DNA from: CAYUIS01 sp964444825
GTDB lineage: Bacteria; Chloroflexota; Anaerolineae; B4-G1
DNA: 23,560 nt
Assembly: GCA_964444825.1 (NCBI GenBank)
Contig: CAYUIS010000079.1
Location: forward strand, 1 to 23,560
Direction of reading: 5' to 3'
Shown here piece after piece: positions 8,881 to 16,443 of the stretch. The translations under genes and the position numbers were made by a program. The number at the start of each line of letters is the position of its first letter. The stretch's first letter is position 1. Below the pieces are notes generated by a model. The model saw only the letters and a program-made list of their open reading frames with translations, was not told the DNA's origin and did no database searches.

Positions 8881-8916
8881 TCGCAGGTCTGTCATCGATC
8901 GGTGACAGACCTGCGA
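8881..8916. terminator. Strong hairpin between convergent genes, probable bidirectional terminator
   Basis: TCGCAGGTCTGTCA (8881-8894) is the exact reverse complement of TGACAGACCTGCGA (8903-8916), with an 8-base loop. It lies between the stop of the cyclase gene (8760, plus strand) and the stop of the beta-helix protein (8953, minus strand). There is no long T tract on either side, so it may stop transcripts inefficiently or mainly protect 3' ends. A weaker inverted repeat (8765-8772 with 8789-8796) lies closer to the cyclase stop. Confidence 0.6.
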
Positions 8917-8952
8917 GTTCGGGAGCACTACAGAATCCCAAAATAAGGTGGG

Positions 8953-10956
8953 CTAGCCGCTTCTCACAGTTATGGGCACGAATACATAGGTGACGATGCC
9001 CTGCCCCATCTCCCGGAATTTGCTAGTACCCAACAGGTAGGCCGTCAACACGTTGTTCCCGGCGTCGAGCGTCTGGCTTTCCCCCGGTCGCGTGCCGATC
9101 TTTTCAGCCCTGACCCCCGGCCCACGATAGAGGGCCAGCGTACTCTCAATCATGCGGGCGACGTCCTCATCGGAGTACGTGGCGGTCAACGTCACTGCCT
9201 TCCGAAACACATAGTGGGGGACAAAGACGTCATTGTGGTAGACATCCAGGTCAAAGACGTGAGTCCCTAGAACCAGGCCTTTGGGAAGCGGGAGGGCAGT
9301 TTGGGGATCCTTCGGCGTGTAGACAAGCCTGATTACATCCGTCACTGCCCCAGCCGGAATCTGGATCTCGACGGTAGTGCCCTGGGGATCGGTGTAGACC
9401 AAGGTGGCGGAGACACTCTGGCTGGTCGTGATGACGACCGGGAATTCGTCCGCGCCAATGTCAAACCCCGTACCGATGGGCCGCAGGTCAAGGTCCACAT
9501 CAGATCCAGTGCCAGCATCAACTCCGTTGTCGATAGCCTCCGAGCCATCCTTGAGGTGATAGTCTCCAGCACTGGGATCCGCAAACAGCGGGTCACTGCG
9601 GAAGTTGGAGGTTCCGGTCAGAATGGTCCCTGCCCCCCCCATATCAGCGGCGTTGGTCCAGGCTCCATCGCCCCATAACGTGGCCTCCAGCGTAGCGGTA
9701 TTGTCCGCCGTAGCTACAATGCCCACTGTTTGGCTCACCAGGATCGTGTTGGTCAAGCCGACCGTGCTGTAGGTGGTCCCATCGTCGGTAACATAGAGCC
9801 CGCTGCCATCACCGCCGGTGTTGCGGGCGATGGTGGTGTGCCACAACCGAGGAGAGGAAGCCTCGACGTACAGGCCACTGCCGTTGGTGGCAACCTGGTT
9901 GTCAGCCACGATGTTGCTGCTCAACCGAGGGTTGCTTTCCCTCACGTACAGGCCACCGCCGAGGGTCGCACGGTTGCCGACAATGGTATTGCTGCTGAGC
10001 GTGGGGTCACTGTTCCAAAGATATAGCCCACCCCCATCGGTGTTAGCCACGTTGGCAACGATGGCGTTCCCAACGAGCGTGGGACTACCCTCAACAAGGT
10101 ACAGACCACCGCCCTCAAAGCTGGCAGTGTTGGACATCACAGTATTGGCAATGAGCGTGGCGCTGCTTTCCCGCAGATGCAGTCCTCCACCCTGACCGTC
10201 GGCCCTGTTGTAGACGATGGTGTTTGAGATCAGTGTGGCATCGCTGCCATACAGATACACGCCGCCGCCCCGGTCAGTGATGGTATTGGATTTGATGGTA
10301 TTGCCGCTGAGTGTGGCAGAGCTGTGGTGCAGATACAGTCCACCACCGAGGTGGGCAGCGTTGCCAAACACCTGGACGTTGCTGACAACAGCAGTGGCGT
10401 CCACGATGTACATCCCACCGCCGGCATCGCCTCCCCCAAAACCGCCGTTCAGTCCCGCCGCGTCACCGCCGGTGACCCGCAGGCCCGCGACAGTAGGACT
10501 GATGTCCCCAGCGATGTAGAACACACGTCCTTCACCTTCGGCATCCAACGTCGTCGGGTTGGCCTGTGGATCGAACGTCATCCAGTCGGTGGTGGTATAA
10601 CCACCCCGAATACTCACGGTCTTGCTGACATAGACCGTCTGGGTGACGCCATCCCGCGTCAGCACACCCGTATAGATGCCAGCGGCGATTTTTATCACAT
10701 CGCCATCGGCCGCGGCGTCCACGGCGGCCTGGACGGTGGTGTAGGTACACGTAATGCACACGTGCAGTTCACCAGCCAGGGTGTCGAGAACCTCCATAGT
10801 GTCGCCGGATTGGCTCCCCTCTGTGATGCCTGGCGCAGGTGGGGCGGACGCGGCCTGTAGCGCAGCCAGCGCCTTCCCACCGCCCAACGACCACGCCAGG
10901 GCTATCGCCATACCTAGACCCAAAACGGACGAGATAATCATACGCCTGGTTTTCAT
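8953..10956 (-). CDS. Secreted right-handed beta-helix repeat protein with choice-of-anchor Q-like segment
   Basis: A 667-residue exported protein. Residues 1-32 look like a signal peptide (basic MKTRR, hydrophobic core, then KALAAL). The segment 66-95 (YTTVQAAVDAAADGDVIKIA) is the usual first turn of pectate-lyase-like beta-helix proteins. Nine rungs follow (179-410), each starting with GGGLYL or a variant and holding a TLxxNTIxxN stretch. Residues 455-505 (DPLFADPSAGDYHLKDGSEA, later DIGADEF) resemble the choice-of-anchor Q domain. A beta-rich domain follows and the chain ends in TYVFVPITVRSG. The ATG at 10956 is chosen because TGGAGGTA sits just upstream and it starts the signal peptide; a longer frame to 11058 exists but is unlikely. 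Probable surface or polysaccharide-related role; no catalytic residues identified. Confidence 0.85.
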   Translation of the reverse strand: MKTRRMIISSVLGLGMAIALAWSLGGGKALAALQAASAPPAPGITEGSQSGDTMEVLDTLAGELHVCITCTYTTVQAAVDAAADGDVIKIAAGIYTGVLTRDGVTQTVYVSKTVSIRGGYTTTDWMTFDPQANPTTLDAEGEGRVFYIAGDISPTVAGLRVTGGDAAGLNGGFGGGDAGGGMYIVDATAVVSNVQVFGNAAHLGGGLYLHHSSATLSGNTIKSNTITDRGGGVYLYGSDATLISNTIVYNRADGQGGGLHLRESSATLIANTVMSNTASFEGGGLYLVEGSPTLVGNAIVANVANTDGGGLYLWNSDPTLSSNTIVGNRATLGGGLYVRESNPRLSSNIVADNQVATNGSGLYVEASSPRLWHTTIARNTGGDGSGLYVTDDGTTYSTVGLTNTILVSQTVGIVATADNTATLEATLWGDGAWTNAADMGGAGTILTGTSNFRSDPLFADPSAGDYHLKDGSEAIDNGVDAGTGSDVDLDLRPIGTGFDIGADEFPVVITTSQSVSATLVYTDPQGTTVEIQIPAGAVTDVIRLVYTPKDPQTALPLPKGLVLGTHVFDLDVYHNDVFVPHYVFRKAVTLTATYSDEDVARMIESTLALYRGPGVRAEKIGTRPGESQTLDAGNNVLTAYLLGTSKFREMGQGIVTYVFVPITVRSG
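9727..10422 (-). repeat. Nine beta-helix rungs of 25-26 codons within the secreted protein
   Basis: The motif GGG[LMV][YH][LIV] or GSGLYV starts at residues 179, 204, 230, 256, 282, 308, 333, 359 and 384 of the encoded protein, a spacing of 25 or 26 residues. The DNA copies have drifted, so this is a protein-level tandem repeat rather than a recent DNA amplification. Confidence 0.85.
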
Positions 10957-11102
10957 CGTTTGTACCTCCACTCTTGGCACAGTTCCTTCGACATGACAAC
11001 TAGCATTCCCGTTTTCCAGTACACACAGCCGACTTTGCCACATTCGGCTTCCTTCCATACATCCCCCACTTGTTGAGAGAGTACAACGTTACGAGGACAA
11101 CG

Positions 11103-12404
11103 TCAGATGTAATGCAGTTCCTTCGCCGTGCGCGTCAGCTCGTCCCGAAACTGGGGCGCAGCGACACTGGTCAGCGCCTGCGCTCGCTGGCGGATCGTCT
11201 TCCCATACAGGTCTGCCACACCATACTCTGTTACCACATAATGGACGTGATAGCGAGAGGTGACAACACCCGCTCCCTGCTTGAGCATCGGCACAATGCG
11301 ACTCAATGAGCCCCCTTTTGCTGTCGCCGGCAGCGCAATGATGGGAACACCACCGTCGGAGAGGGACGCACCATAGATAAAATCAAGCTGCCCCCCCACG
11401 CCACTGTAAAGCTTGGGGCCGATAGAGTCAGCGCACACCTGCCCCGTCAGATCGACCTCGATAGCCGAGTTGATCGCCACCTGCCGGTGGTTCTGGGCGA
11501 TGACAAAGGGATCATTGACATACTCAGTCCGGTGCAGATCGATGAGCGGGTTGTCGTCCACCCACGCATAGAGCCGCTTCGTGCCCAGCATAAAGCCAGC
11601 CGTGATTTTGCCAGGATGTAACGTCTTGCGAGCGTTGGTGATCACGCCAGCTTCCACCATATCAATCACGCTATCTGAGAACAGCTCGGTGTGGATGCCC
11701 AGGTCACGTTTGTCGCCCAGGAAATTGAGCACGGCGTCGGGAATTGCACCGATGCCCATCTGCATTGTCGCTCCGTCGGGGATCAGTTCGGCAATGTGCC
11801 CACCGATCTTGACGTGCACATCCGACAGTCCACCCTCGGCCATTGGCAGCTCCAACAGCGGATAGTCCACGGGCACGATATAGTCCAGCCGACTGACGTG
11901 GATAAAGGAATCGCCCAGACAGCGAGGCATGTTCTCGTTGACCTCGGCGATGATGATGCTGGCCGCCTCGGCCGGTGACTTGGTCAATCCAGTCTCAATG
12001 CCATATGAGCAAAAGCCGTGCTCGTCGGGCGGCGAGAGATGGACAAAGGCAACGTCCAAGGGCAGGACATTGTTCTTGAACAGCAGAGTGAACTCTGAAA
12101 GCAACACAGGGGTAAAGTCGGCCCGTCCCTCCTGCACCGCCTTGCGCACGTTGGGGCCGATAAAAAGCGAATTGGCTCGGATGTGGCCCTCCATCTCTGG
12201 TGCGACGTAATCACTCGACCCGATAGTGAGGGCGTGGCATATCTCGACGTTTTCGAGTGCCGGGGCATATGCCACCAGTGCCGCCATCAACTTCTGTGGC
12301 ACGCTGCAATTGCCGGTCAAAAAGATACGGTCGCCCGACTTGATCGCTTTGACAGCTTCATCCGCAGTGGTGACGCGGCTCTCGTAGGTCCTTGTCCAGC
12401 TCAT
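11103..12404 (-). CDS. Acetyl-CoA hydrolase / 4-hydroxybutyrate CoA-transferase family protein
   Basis: A 433-residue class I CoA-transferase of the Cat1/AbfT type, which swaps CoA between an acyl-CoA and acetate or another acid through a glutamyl-CoA intermediate. Recognised parts are VHLSPPDEHGFCSYG (121-135), MGIGAIPDAVL (216-226), GIHTELFSDSVIDM (236-249), GVGGQLDFIYGA, and VVTEYGVADLYGK near the C-terminus. E240 in HTELFSD fits the catalytic glutamate of the family. Length is normal. The start overlaps the stop of the alanine dehydrogenase gene by four bases (ATGA), so the two are translationally coupled. The substrate cannot be read from sequence; next to a 2-oxoacid oxidoreductase operon, acetyl-, propionyl- or branched-chain acyl-CoA are plausible. 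Annotated relatives are often called simply acetyl-CoA hydrolase. Confidence 0.92.
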   Translation of the reverse strand: MSWTRTYESRVTTADEAVKAIKSGDRIFLTGNCSVPQKLMAALVAYAPALENVEICHALTIGSSDYVAPEMEGHIRANSLFIGPNVRKAVQEGRADFTPVLLSEFTLLFKNNVLPLDVAFVHLSPPDEHGFCSYGIETGLTKSPAEAASIIIAEVNENMPRCLGDSFIHVSRLDYIVPVDYPLLELPMAEGGLSDVHVKIGGHIAELIPDGATMQMGIGAIPDAVLNFLGDKRDLGIHTELFSDSVIDMVEAGVITNARKTLHPGKITAGFMLGTKRLYAWVDDNPLIDLHRTEYVNDPFVIAQNHRQVAINSAIEVDLTGQVCADSIGPKLYSGVGGQLDFIYGASLSDGGVPIIALPATAKGGSLSRIVPMLKQGAGVVTSRYHVHYVVTEYGVADLYGKTIRQRAQALTSVAAPQFRDELTRTAKELHYI

Positions 12405-13507
12405 AACGCCTCTTCCACTCCGGCGCAGTGGGCTGCCGCCAGAACCTCGTTCACGATCTCTCCATCTCTTACAGCAATCCCCCGGGCGAGCGCAGGCATG
12501 TCCTGGATTGCCTGATCCAGGCCCACACTGGCTGCTTGGCGCAGGTAGGGCCAGATAGCATTATTGAAGGCGTGGGTTGCCGTGCGAGGAACCGATCCCG
12601 GCACATTGGGGACACAGAAATGAACGACCCCTTCCGCGATGAAAATCGGATCTCGCAGCGTGGTCAGCCGACTGGTCTCGACGCATCCACCCTGATCAAT
12701 GCTAAAGTCCAGAATGACGGCTCCCCGCTTCATCGAGCGCACCATTTCCCTGGTAACGACAACAGGAGCTCTGGCACCAGGCGTCAGAATTGCGCCGACG
12801 AGTACCTCGACAAACCGAGCCACCCGAGCGACGTTGAACGGATAGGAGACCATCGTCGTAATGCGCCCTCCAAATTCTTGGTCGAGTTCACGGAGTCTCT
12901 CCAGATCACGGTCGAGGACAAACACATCGGCCCCAAATCCAAGAAACGTGCGGGCCGCGTTCGTGCCCAGTATACCGCCACCAATGACCGCAACCCTGGC
13001 CGGCGGGATGCCAGGCACGCCACTGAGGAGCACACCTCGGCCACCGTGGTCACTCTGCAGAAAGGTAGCAGCCAACTGCGGAGCCATACGGCCGGCCACT
13101 TCACTCATCGTCCGCAAGACCGGCAAAGTCCCGTCATCCCTCGCGATGGTCTCATAAGCAACGGCCGTAATGCTCTTCTCCAACATCACCTCGATGGTGC
13201 GGCGGCGAGCGGCGGCCAGATGCATAAAGCCAGCGACGATCTGTCCCTCCCGGAGCCAATCCATTTCCTCTCGGGTAGGCCGTCCCACCTTGAGCACCAC
13301 ATCAGACCGGCCATACACCTCTTCGCCAGAATAGACGATCCGTCCGCCAGCTTTTTCATAGTGGTAATCAGTAAAGCCAGCCCCCAATCCCGCCTCTTTC
13401 TCAACATAACACACGTGACCATCACGGGTAAGTAGATCAACTCCGTATGGGGTCAACCCCACCCGAAGTTCCAACTCCCGGCGTTCCTTGGGTATGCCAA
13501 AGTTCAT
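12401..13507 (-). CDS. ald: Alanine dehydrogenase
   Basis: A 368-residue NAD-dependent enzyme of the alanine dehydrogenase/PNT alpha family that interconverts L-alanine with pyruvate and ammonium. The N-terminus MNFGIPKERRELELRVGLTP is canonical. K73 (VVLKVGRP) and H96 (GFMHLAAA) match the substrate-binding lysine and catalytic histidine. The Rossmann segment is VAVIGGGILGTNAA, introduced by LLSGVPGIPPARV, and ILDFSIDQGGCVETS is the conserved downstream block. Length is that of typical Ald (about 370) and lacks the extra domain of transhydrogenase or lysine-pathway relatives. It overlaps the Usp gene upstream and the CoA-transferase gene downstream by four bases each. The branch lengths cannot be judged by eye, so a related amino acid substrate is possible. 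Confidence 0.9.
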   Translation of the reverse strand: MNFGIPKERRELELRVGLTPYGVDLLTRDGHVCYVEKEAGLGAGFTDYHYEKAGGRIVYSGEEVYGRSDVVLKVGRPTREEMDWLREGQIVAGFMHLAAARRRTIEVMLEKSITAVAYETIARDDGTLPVLRTMSEVAGRMAPQLAATFLQSDHGGRGVLLSGVPGIPPARVAVIGGGILGTNAARTFLGFGADVFVLDRDLERLRELDQEFGGRITTMVSYPFNVARVARFVEVLVGAILTPGARAPVVVTREMVRSMKRGAVILDFSIDQGGCVETSRLTTLRDPIFIAEGVVHFCVPNVPGSVPRTATHAFNNAIWPYLRQAASVGLDQAIQDMPALARGIAVRDGEIVNEVLAAAHCAGVEEAL

Positions 13508-14448
13508 GCTCGATTTCCTCCCTGTTGAAAGCTAGGACGAACCAGAAGCACAGGGCTGCGTGCTCCTTGAAGCACCCTGCCCGCTACATTCCCGTACACC
13601 CACTGGCTGGATCCAGAAAAACCGTGAGTGGTCATGCTGATCAAATCGGCCTCGACCTCATCAACGTAGGTCAGGATTTCATCGGCCGGTGAACCCCGTC
13701 GGACGGCGATATGTACGGCTGCCACCTGTTCCCGAAGCGCCGCAGCCACGCTGCGTAGATATGCCTGTATCTGGGCTTCAGCGTAATCAAGCGCCGTCGT
13801 GGCAAGCTGGAACCCCGGAGGATAACTCGTCAGCAGGGTCACCGTACGATCGGCCAACCCGGTCGTCAAAACTGAGACAAGAAAGATGCGGGTATGATGA
13901 GGACGTACGAGTCCTTTTACATAGGGCACCACCTGCTCCGCCAATTCGGAGCCATCGAGCGGAACCACGATGCGCCGATACAGAGGTAGCGCGGGCGCCT
14001 GCCCAGCCCGTACCAGGAGCACCGGGCACATCGCCCCCCGCAATACCCGGTCGGCCACGCTACCAAAGACCCATCGGCTGATGCCAGAACGGCCATGTGT
14101 GGACATGGCGATCAAGTCAGCACCGATATCGCTGGCAAAGGCCAGTATCTCATCGGCTGGCTGGCCAAAACGCACACTGGCCCGTACATCACCTGCGATA
14201 GGCTCCAGTCGCGTCGCCACAGCAAACAAATACGTCTCCAATTCCCGCCCCGTTTCCTGCCCCTCCTCCGGTGCGTTAGGTGGGGAAGATGATGCGGTTC
14301 GAGCTGTTGAGGTGATTCCCTTTGGAGCTGGAGCAATGGAGAGCAACTGCACCTGACCACCCCGATTGCCAATCACCTCTGTGACATAGGGCAGTATACC
14401 CTCAGCCAGTTCCGATCCATCGAGCGGGACGACGACTTGACGATACAT
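13504..14448 (-). CDS. Universal stress protein with two Usp domains
   Basis: A 314-residue tandem UspA-type protein. Each half begins with the same strand-loop motif, YRQVVVPLDGSELAEGILPYV at the N-terminus and YRRIVVPLDGSELAEQVVPYV near residue 155, and each ends with an ATP-binding type signature (STHGRSGISRWVFGSVADRVL and TTHGFSGSSQWVYGNVAGRVL) followed by PVLLVR. The first half has the G-9x-GS element of ATP-binding Usp proteins; the second has GN in place of GS. The ATG at 14448 is chosen because it starts the first Usp strand and lies four bases after the upstream stop; an upstream in-frame start at 14505 would add 19 unlike residues. The gene is inside a tight metabolic cluster, suggesting it senses the energy state for those enzymes, an inference only. 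Confidence 0.9.
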   Translation of the reverse strand: MYRQVVVPLDGSELAEGILPYVTEVIGNRGGQVQLLSIAPAPKGITSTARTASSSPPNAPEEGQETGRELETYLFAVATRLEPIAGDVRASVRFGQPADEILAFASDIGADLIAMSTHGRSGISRWVFGSVADRVLRGAMCPVLLVRAGQAPALPLYRRIVVPLDGSELAEQVVPYVKGLVRPHHTRIFLVSVLTTGLADRTVTLLTSYPPGFQLATTALDYAEAQIQAYLRSVAAALREQVAAVHIAVRRGSPADEILTYVDEVEADLISMTTHGFSGSSQWVYGNVAGRVLQGARSPVLLVRPSFQQGGNRA

Positions 14449-14452
14449 ACGC

Positions 14453-15001
14453 TTACCAGGGCCACTCCAACTTGGGCTCAAACTCGTCGGTGGTCGTCGG
14501 CTCAAGGGAATCCCCTCGTATCAACTGGATGACCGCTCGCAACTCGTAAGCAGCCTCCGTCAGGCGTAGATCATCGGCCTCCTGGAGTGCCTGCTGCGCC
14601 ACCATCAGAGAGGTCCGCACATCGGTGGGATGGGCATCGGGATTCAGCGCCGCATTCAACCACGCCACCACCTCAGGCATGTCACCCAAAGCGTTCACAT
14701 CGTCCCGTACTGTCACGACACGCGCACGAGCTGCAGCATCCAAGGCTTGATCGCTGTCGTATGTGTACCACCACGAACCTTCCAGGTAGGTCATGGCAAG
14801 GACGGAAGCGGCAACGCCCACCAAAACCAACCCCATGACAATGACGGTAGCGCGACGCCCCCAGGTTGGAATACGCGGACTCGGATCATATCCATCAGGC
14901 TCCAGCACCTCCACACCATCCAGATCGGCTGGGATTTTCTCCGGTTGATGAATATCGTCACCATCGATGAGCCTCGGATTCACCCCACTTATCACCGTCA
15001 T
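14453..15001 (-). CDS. Single-span membrane protein of unknown function
   Basis: A 182-residue protein I do not recognise. An acidic N-terminal part (1-47) is followed by one membrane helix (about 50-72, ATVIVMGLVLVGVAASVLAM) after a WGRR stop-transfer charge cluster, then a C-terminal helical domain (about 80-165) rich in Ala, Asp and Leu that looks like helical hairpins. By the positive-inside rule the C-terminal domain should be outside. GGGGAGGT lies eight bases before the ATG. It is the first gene of the cluster with Usp, alanine dehydrogenase and CoA-transferase, four bases before the Usp start, and 102 bases after the oxidoreductase gamma gene. In that gap a hairpin with a one-base bulge (15032-15055) could lower transcription from one operon to the next. 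Confidence 0.75.
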   Translation of the reverse strand: MTVISGVNPRLIDGDDIHQPEKIPADLDGVEVLEPDGYDPSPRIPTWGRRATVIVMGLVLVGVAASVLAMTYLEGSWWYTYDSDQALDAAARARVVTVRDDVNALGDMPEVVAWLNAALNPDAHPTDVRTSLMVAQQALQEADDLRLTEAAYELRAVIQLIRGDSLEPTTTDEFEPKLEWPW

Positions 15002-15103
15002 CGGACATACCTCCCCATATGACCTGTCGTCGGCGGATGGCCACTAGCCACCGCCCGCGCTCACTTGCCAACCCTTGAGCGGTGACTGGAACTACCCGAC
15101 AGA

Positions 15104-15649
15104 TCAAACCTCATCCCTGACCAACGCTGCGCCCTTGTCCATGGCCTCGTTGTTCAGTCCCAGCAACCGGCGGTGTCGCTCCGGCAGATGATCGCCCAGT
15201 GCCTGCTTCACCGCCTGCAGGGACACGACACCGGTGACCTCCACCAGTGCCGCCAGGCAGATGACATTGGCCATACGGACGTTGCCCAACTCGGTTGCCA
15301 TATCGCTGGCGGGTGCATAGACGATGCGGATGTCGTCACGCTCGCTCTTCTGGGGCACCAGTGAACTGTTCACAACCAGCACACCGCCAGGTTTGACGGC
15401 TGGTTCAAATGCCTCCATCGAGGGAATATTGAGCACGATGGCTGCACTGGGTCGCCGCACCAGGGGCGAGCCAATTTCCCCGTCAGAGATGACGACGGTG
15501 CAGCGGGCCTTACCACCGCGCATCTCCGGACCATACGAGGGAATCCAAGTCACGTGATACCCGTTATCCATCGCGGCGTAAGCCAGCAACTGCCCGGCGA
15601 ATAGAGTCCCCTGCCCGCCGAAGCCGGAAACGATGATCTCTTGCTGCAT
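15104..15649 (-). CDS. 2-oxoacid:ferredoxin oxidoreductase, gamma subunit
   Basis: A 181-residue gamma subunit of the pyruvate/2-oxoacid:ferredoxin oxidoreductase family. It shows the N-terminal GFGGQGTLFAGQLLAYAA, the PSYGPEMRGGKARCTVVIS block, and LGNVRMANVICLAALVEVTG towards the end, all standard for KorC/VorC/PorG proteins. Together with the other three subunits it forms a thiamine-diphosphate enzyme that converts a 2-oxoacid and CoA into acyl-CoA, CO2 and reduced ferredoxin. It is the last gene of the operon, two bases after the beta stop codon, with a G-rich site upstream of the ATG. Confidence 0.92.
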   Translation of the reverse strand: MQQEIIVSGFGGQGTLFAGQLLAYAAMDNGYHVTWIPSYGPEMRGGKARCTVVISDGEIGSPLVRRPSAAIVLNIPSMEAFEPAVKPGGVLVVNSSLVPQKSERDDIRIVYAPASDMATELGNVRMANVICLAALVEVTGVVSLQAVKQALGDHLPERHRRLLGLNNEAMDKGAALVRDEV

Positions 15650-15651
15650 CG

Positions 15652-16443
15652 TTACTTTCCCCCCCTAAGTGCTTTCACTGCATCGGCCACCTTGGTGTCG
15701 CCCAGTGGAAAGTATGCCACCATATGCTCCTCGGCCCATTCTATCGCCTTCAATGGACCCATATGCCAGTTGGTGTTGCACGTGGAGATGATCTCAACCA
15801 TCGAGAAGCCTAGCCCGGCCAATTGGGTCTGAAAGGCCACCTTGATCGCCTTCTTGGTGCGCCGTATTCCTGGCACATCCAACGCCGACTGCCGGGTGAC
15901 GTAGGCTGCACCCGGCAACACCGCCAGCAACTCGGCCATCTTCATCGGGAAACCGGCGGTCTCGACGTCCCGCCCCGTCGGCGACGAGGTGGTCACCTGG
16001 CCCGGCAGCGTGGTCGGCGCCATCTGCCCGCCGGTCATGCCATAGACAGCGTTATTGACAAAGATGGTGGTAAGCATTTCCCCTCGATTGGCTGCGTAGA
16101 CGATCTCTGCGATGCCGATAGACGCCAGGTCGCCATCACCTTGGTAAGTGAAAACGACCTTGTCCGGACTGACACGCTTGAGGCCGGTTGCCATCGCCGG
16201 GGCGCGGCCGTGGGCTGCCTCCGCCATATCCACGTCAAAGTAATAATATGCCAGCACAGAGCATCCCACCGGCGCAATTCCGATGGTTTTTTCGCGCACA
16301 TCCAGCTCGTCCAGCACCTCGGCGATGAGGCGATGGATGATGCCATGAGTACAACCGGGGCAGTAGTGCGTATAGGCCTTGGTCAGGCTCTCGGGATACT
16401 CGTAGACCAGTTCCATATCGGCAGGGATTTCGGTGATTGTCAT
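15652..16443 (-). CDS. 2-oxoacid:ferredoxin oxidoreductase, beta (thiamine diphosphate) subunit
   Basis: A 263-residue beta subunit. C28 and C31 (YCPGCTHG) and C61 (PVGCSVL) fit the cysteines expected in this subunit; the thiamine diphosphate motif is GDGD (102-105) followed by NN at 130-131. GMTGGQMAPTT and the STCNTNWHMGP segment near the C-terminus are also typical. The ATG at 16443 is chosen: AGGAGGT lies just upstream, and the longer open frame to 16674 is the antisense-like shadow of the alpha gene. The start overlaps the alpha stop by one base (TAATG), so the subunits are co-translated. Which 2-oxoacid is used is not decided by these motifs; 2-oxoisovalerate (VorA) and 2-oxoglutarate (KorB) relatives look alike. 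Confidence 0.93.
   Translation of the reverse strand: MTITEIPADMELVYEYPESLTKAYTHYCPGCTHGIIHRLIAEVLDELDVREKTIGIAPVGCSVLAYYYFDVDMAEAAHGRAPAMATGLKRVSPDKVVFTYQGDGDLASIGIAEIVYAANRGEMLTTIFVNNAVYGMTGGQMAPTTLPGQVTTSSPTGRDVETAGFPMKMAELLAVLPGAAYVTRQSALDVPGIRRTKKAIKVAFQTQLAGLGFSMVEIISTCNTNWHMGPLKAIEWAEEHMVAYFPLGDTKVADAVKALRGGK

Noticed and set aside
9727..10422. Possible CRISPR or DNA satellite because of repeated 75-78 base units
   Set aside because: The units are diverged codons for GGGLYL rungs of a beta-helix, without identical repeats or unique spacers.
12428..13435. 335-codon plus-strand frame opposite alanine dehydrogenase
   Set aside because: Antisense shadow of a clear enzyme gene; the composition is that of a GC-rich complementary frame.
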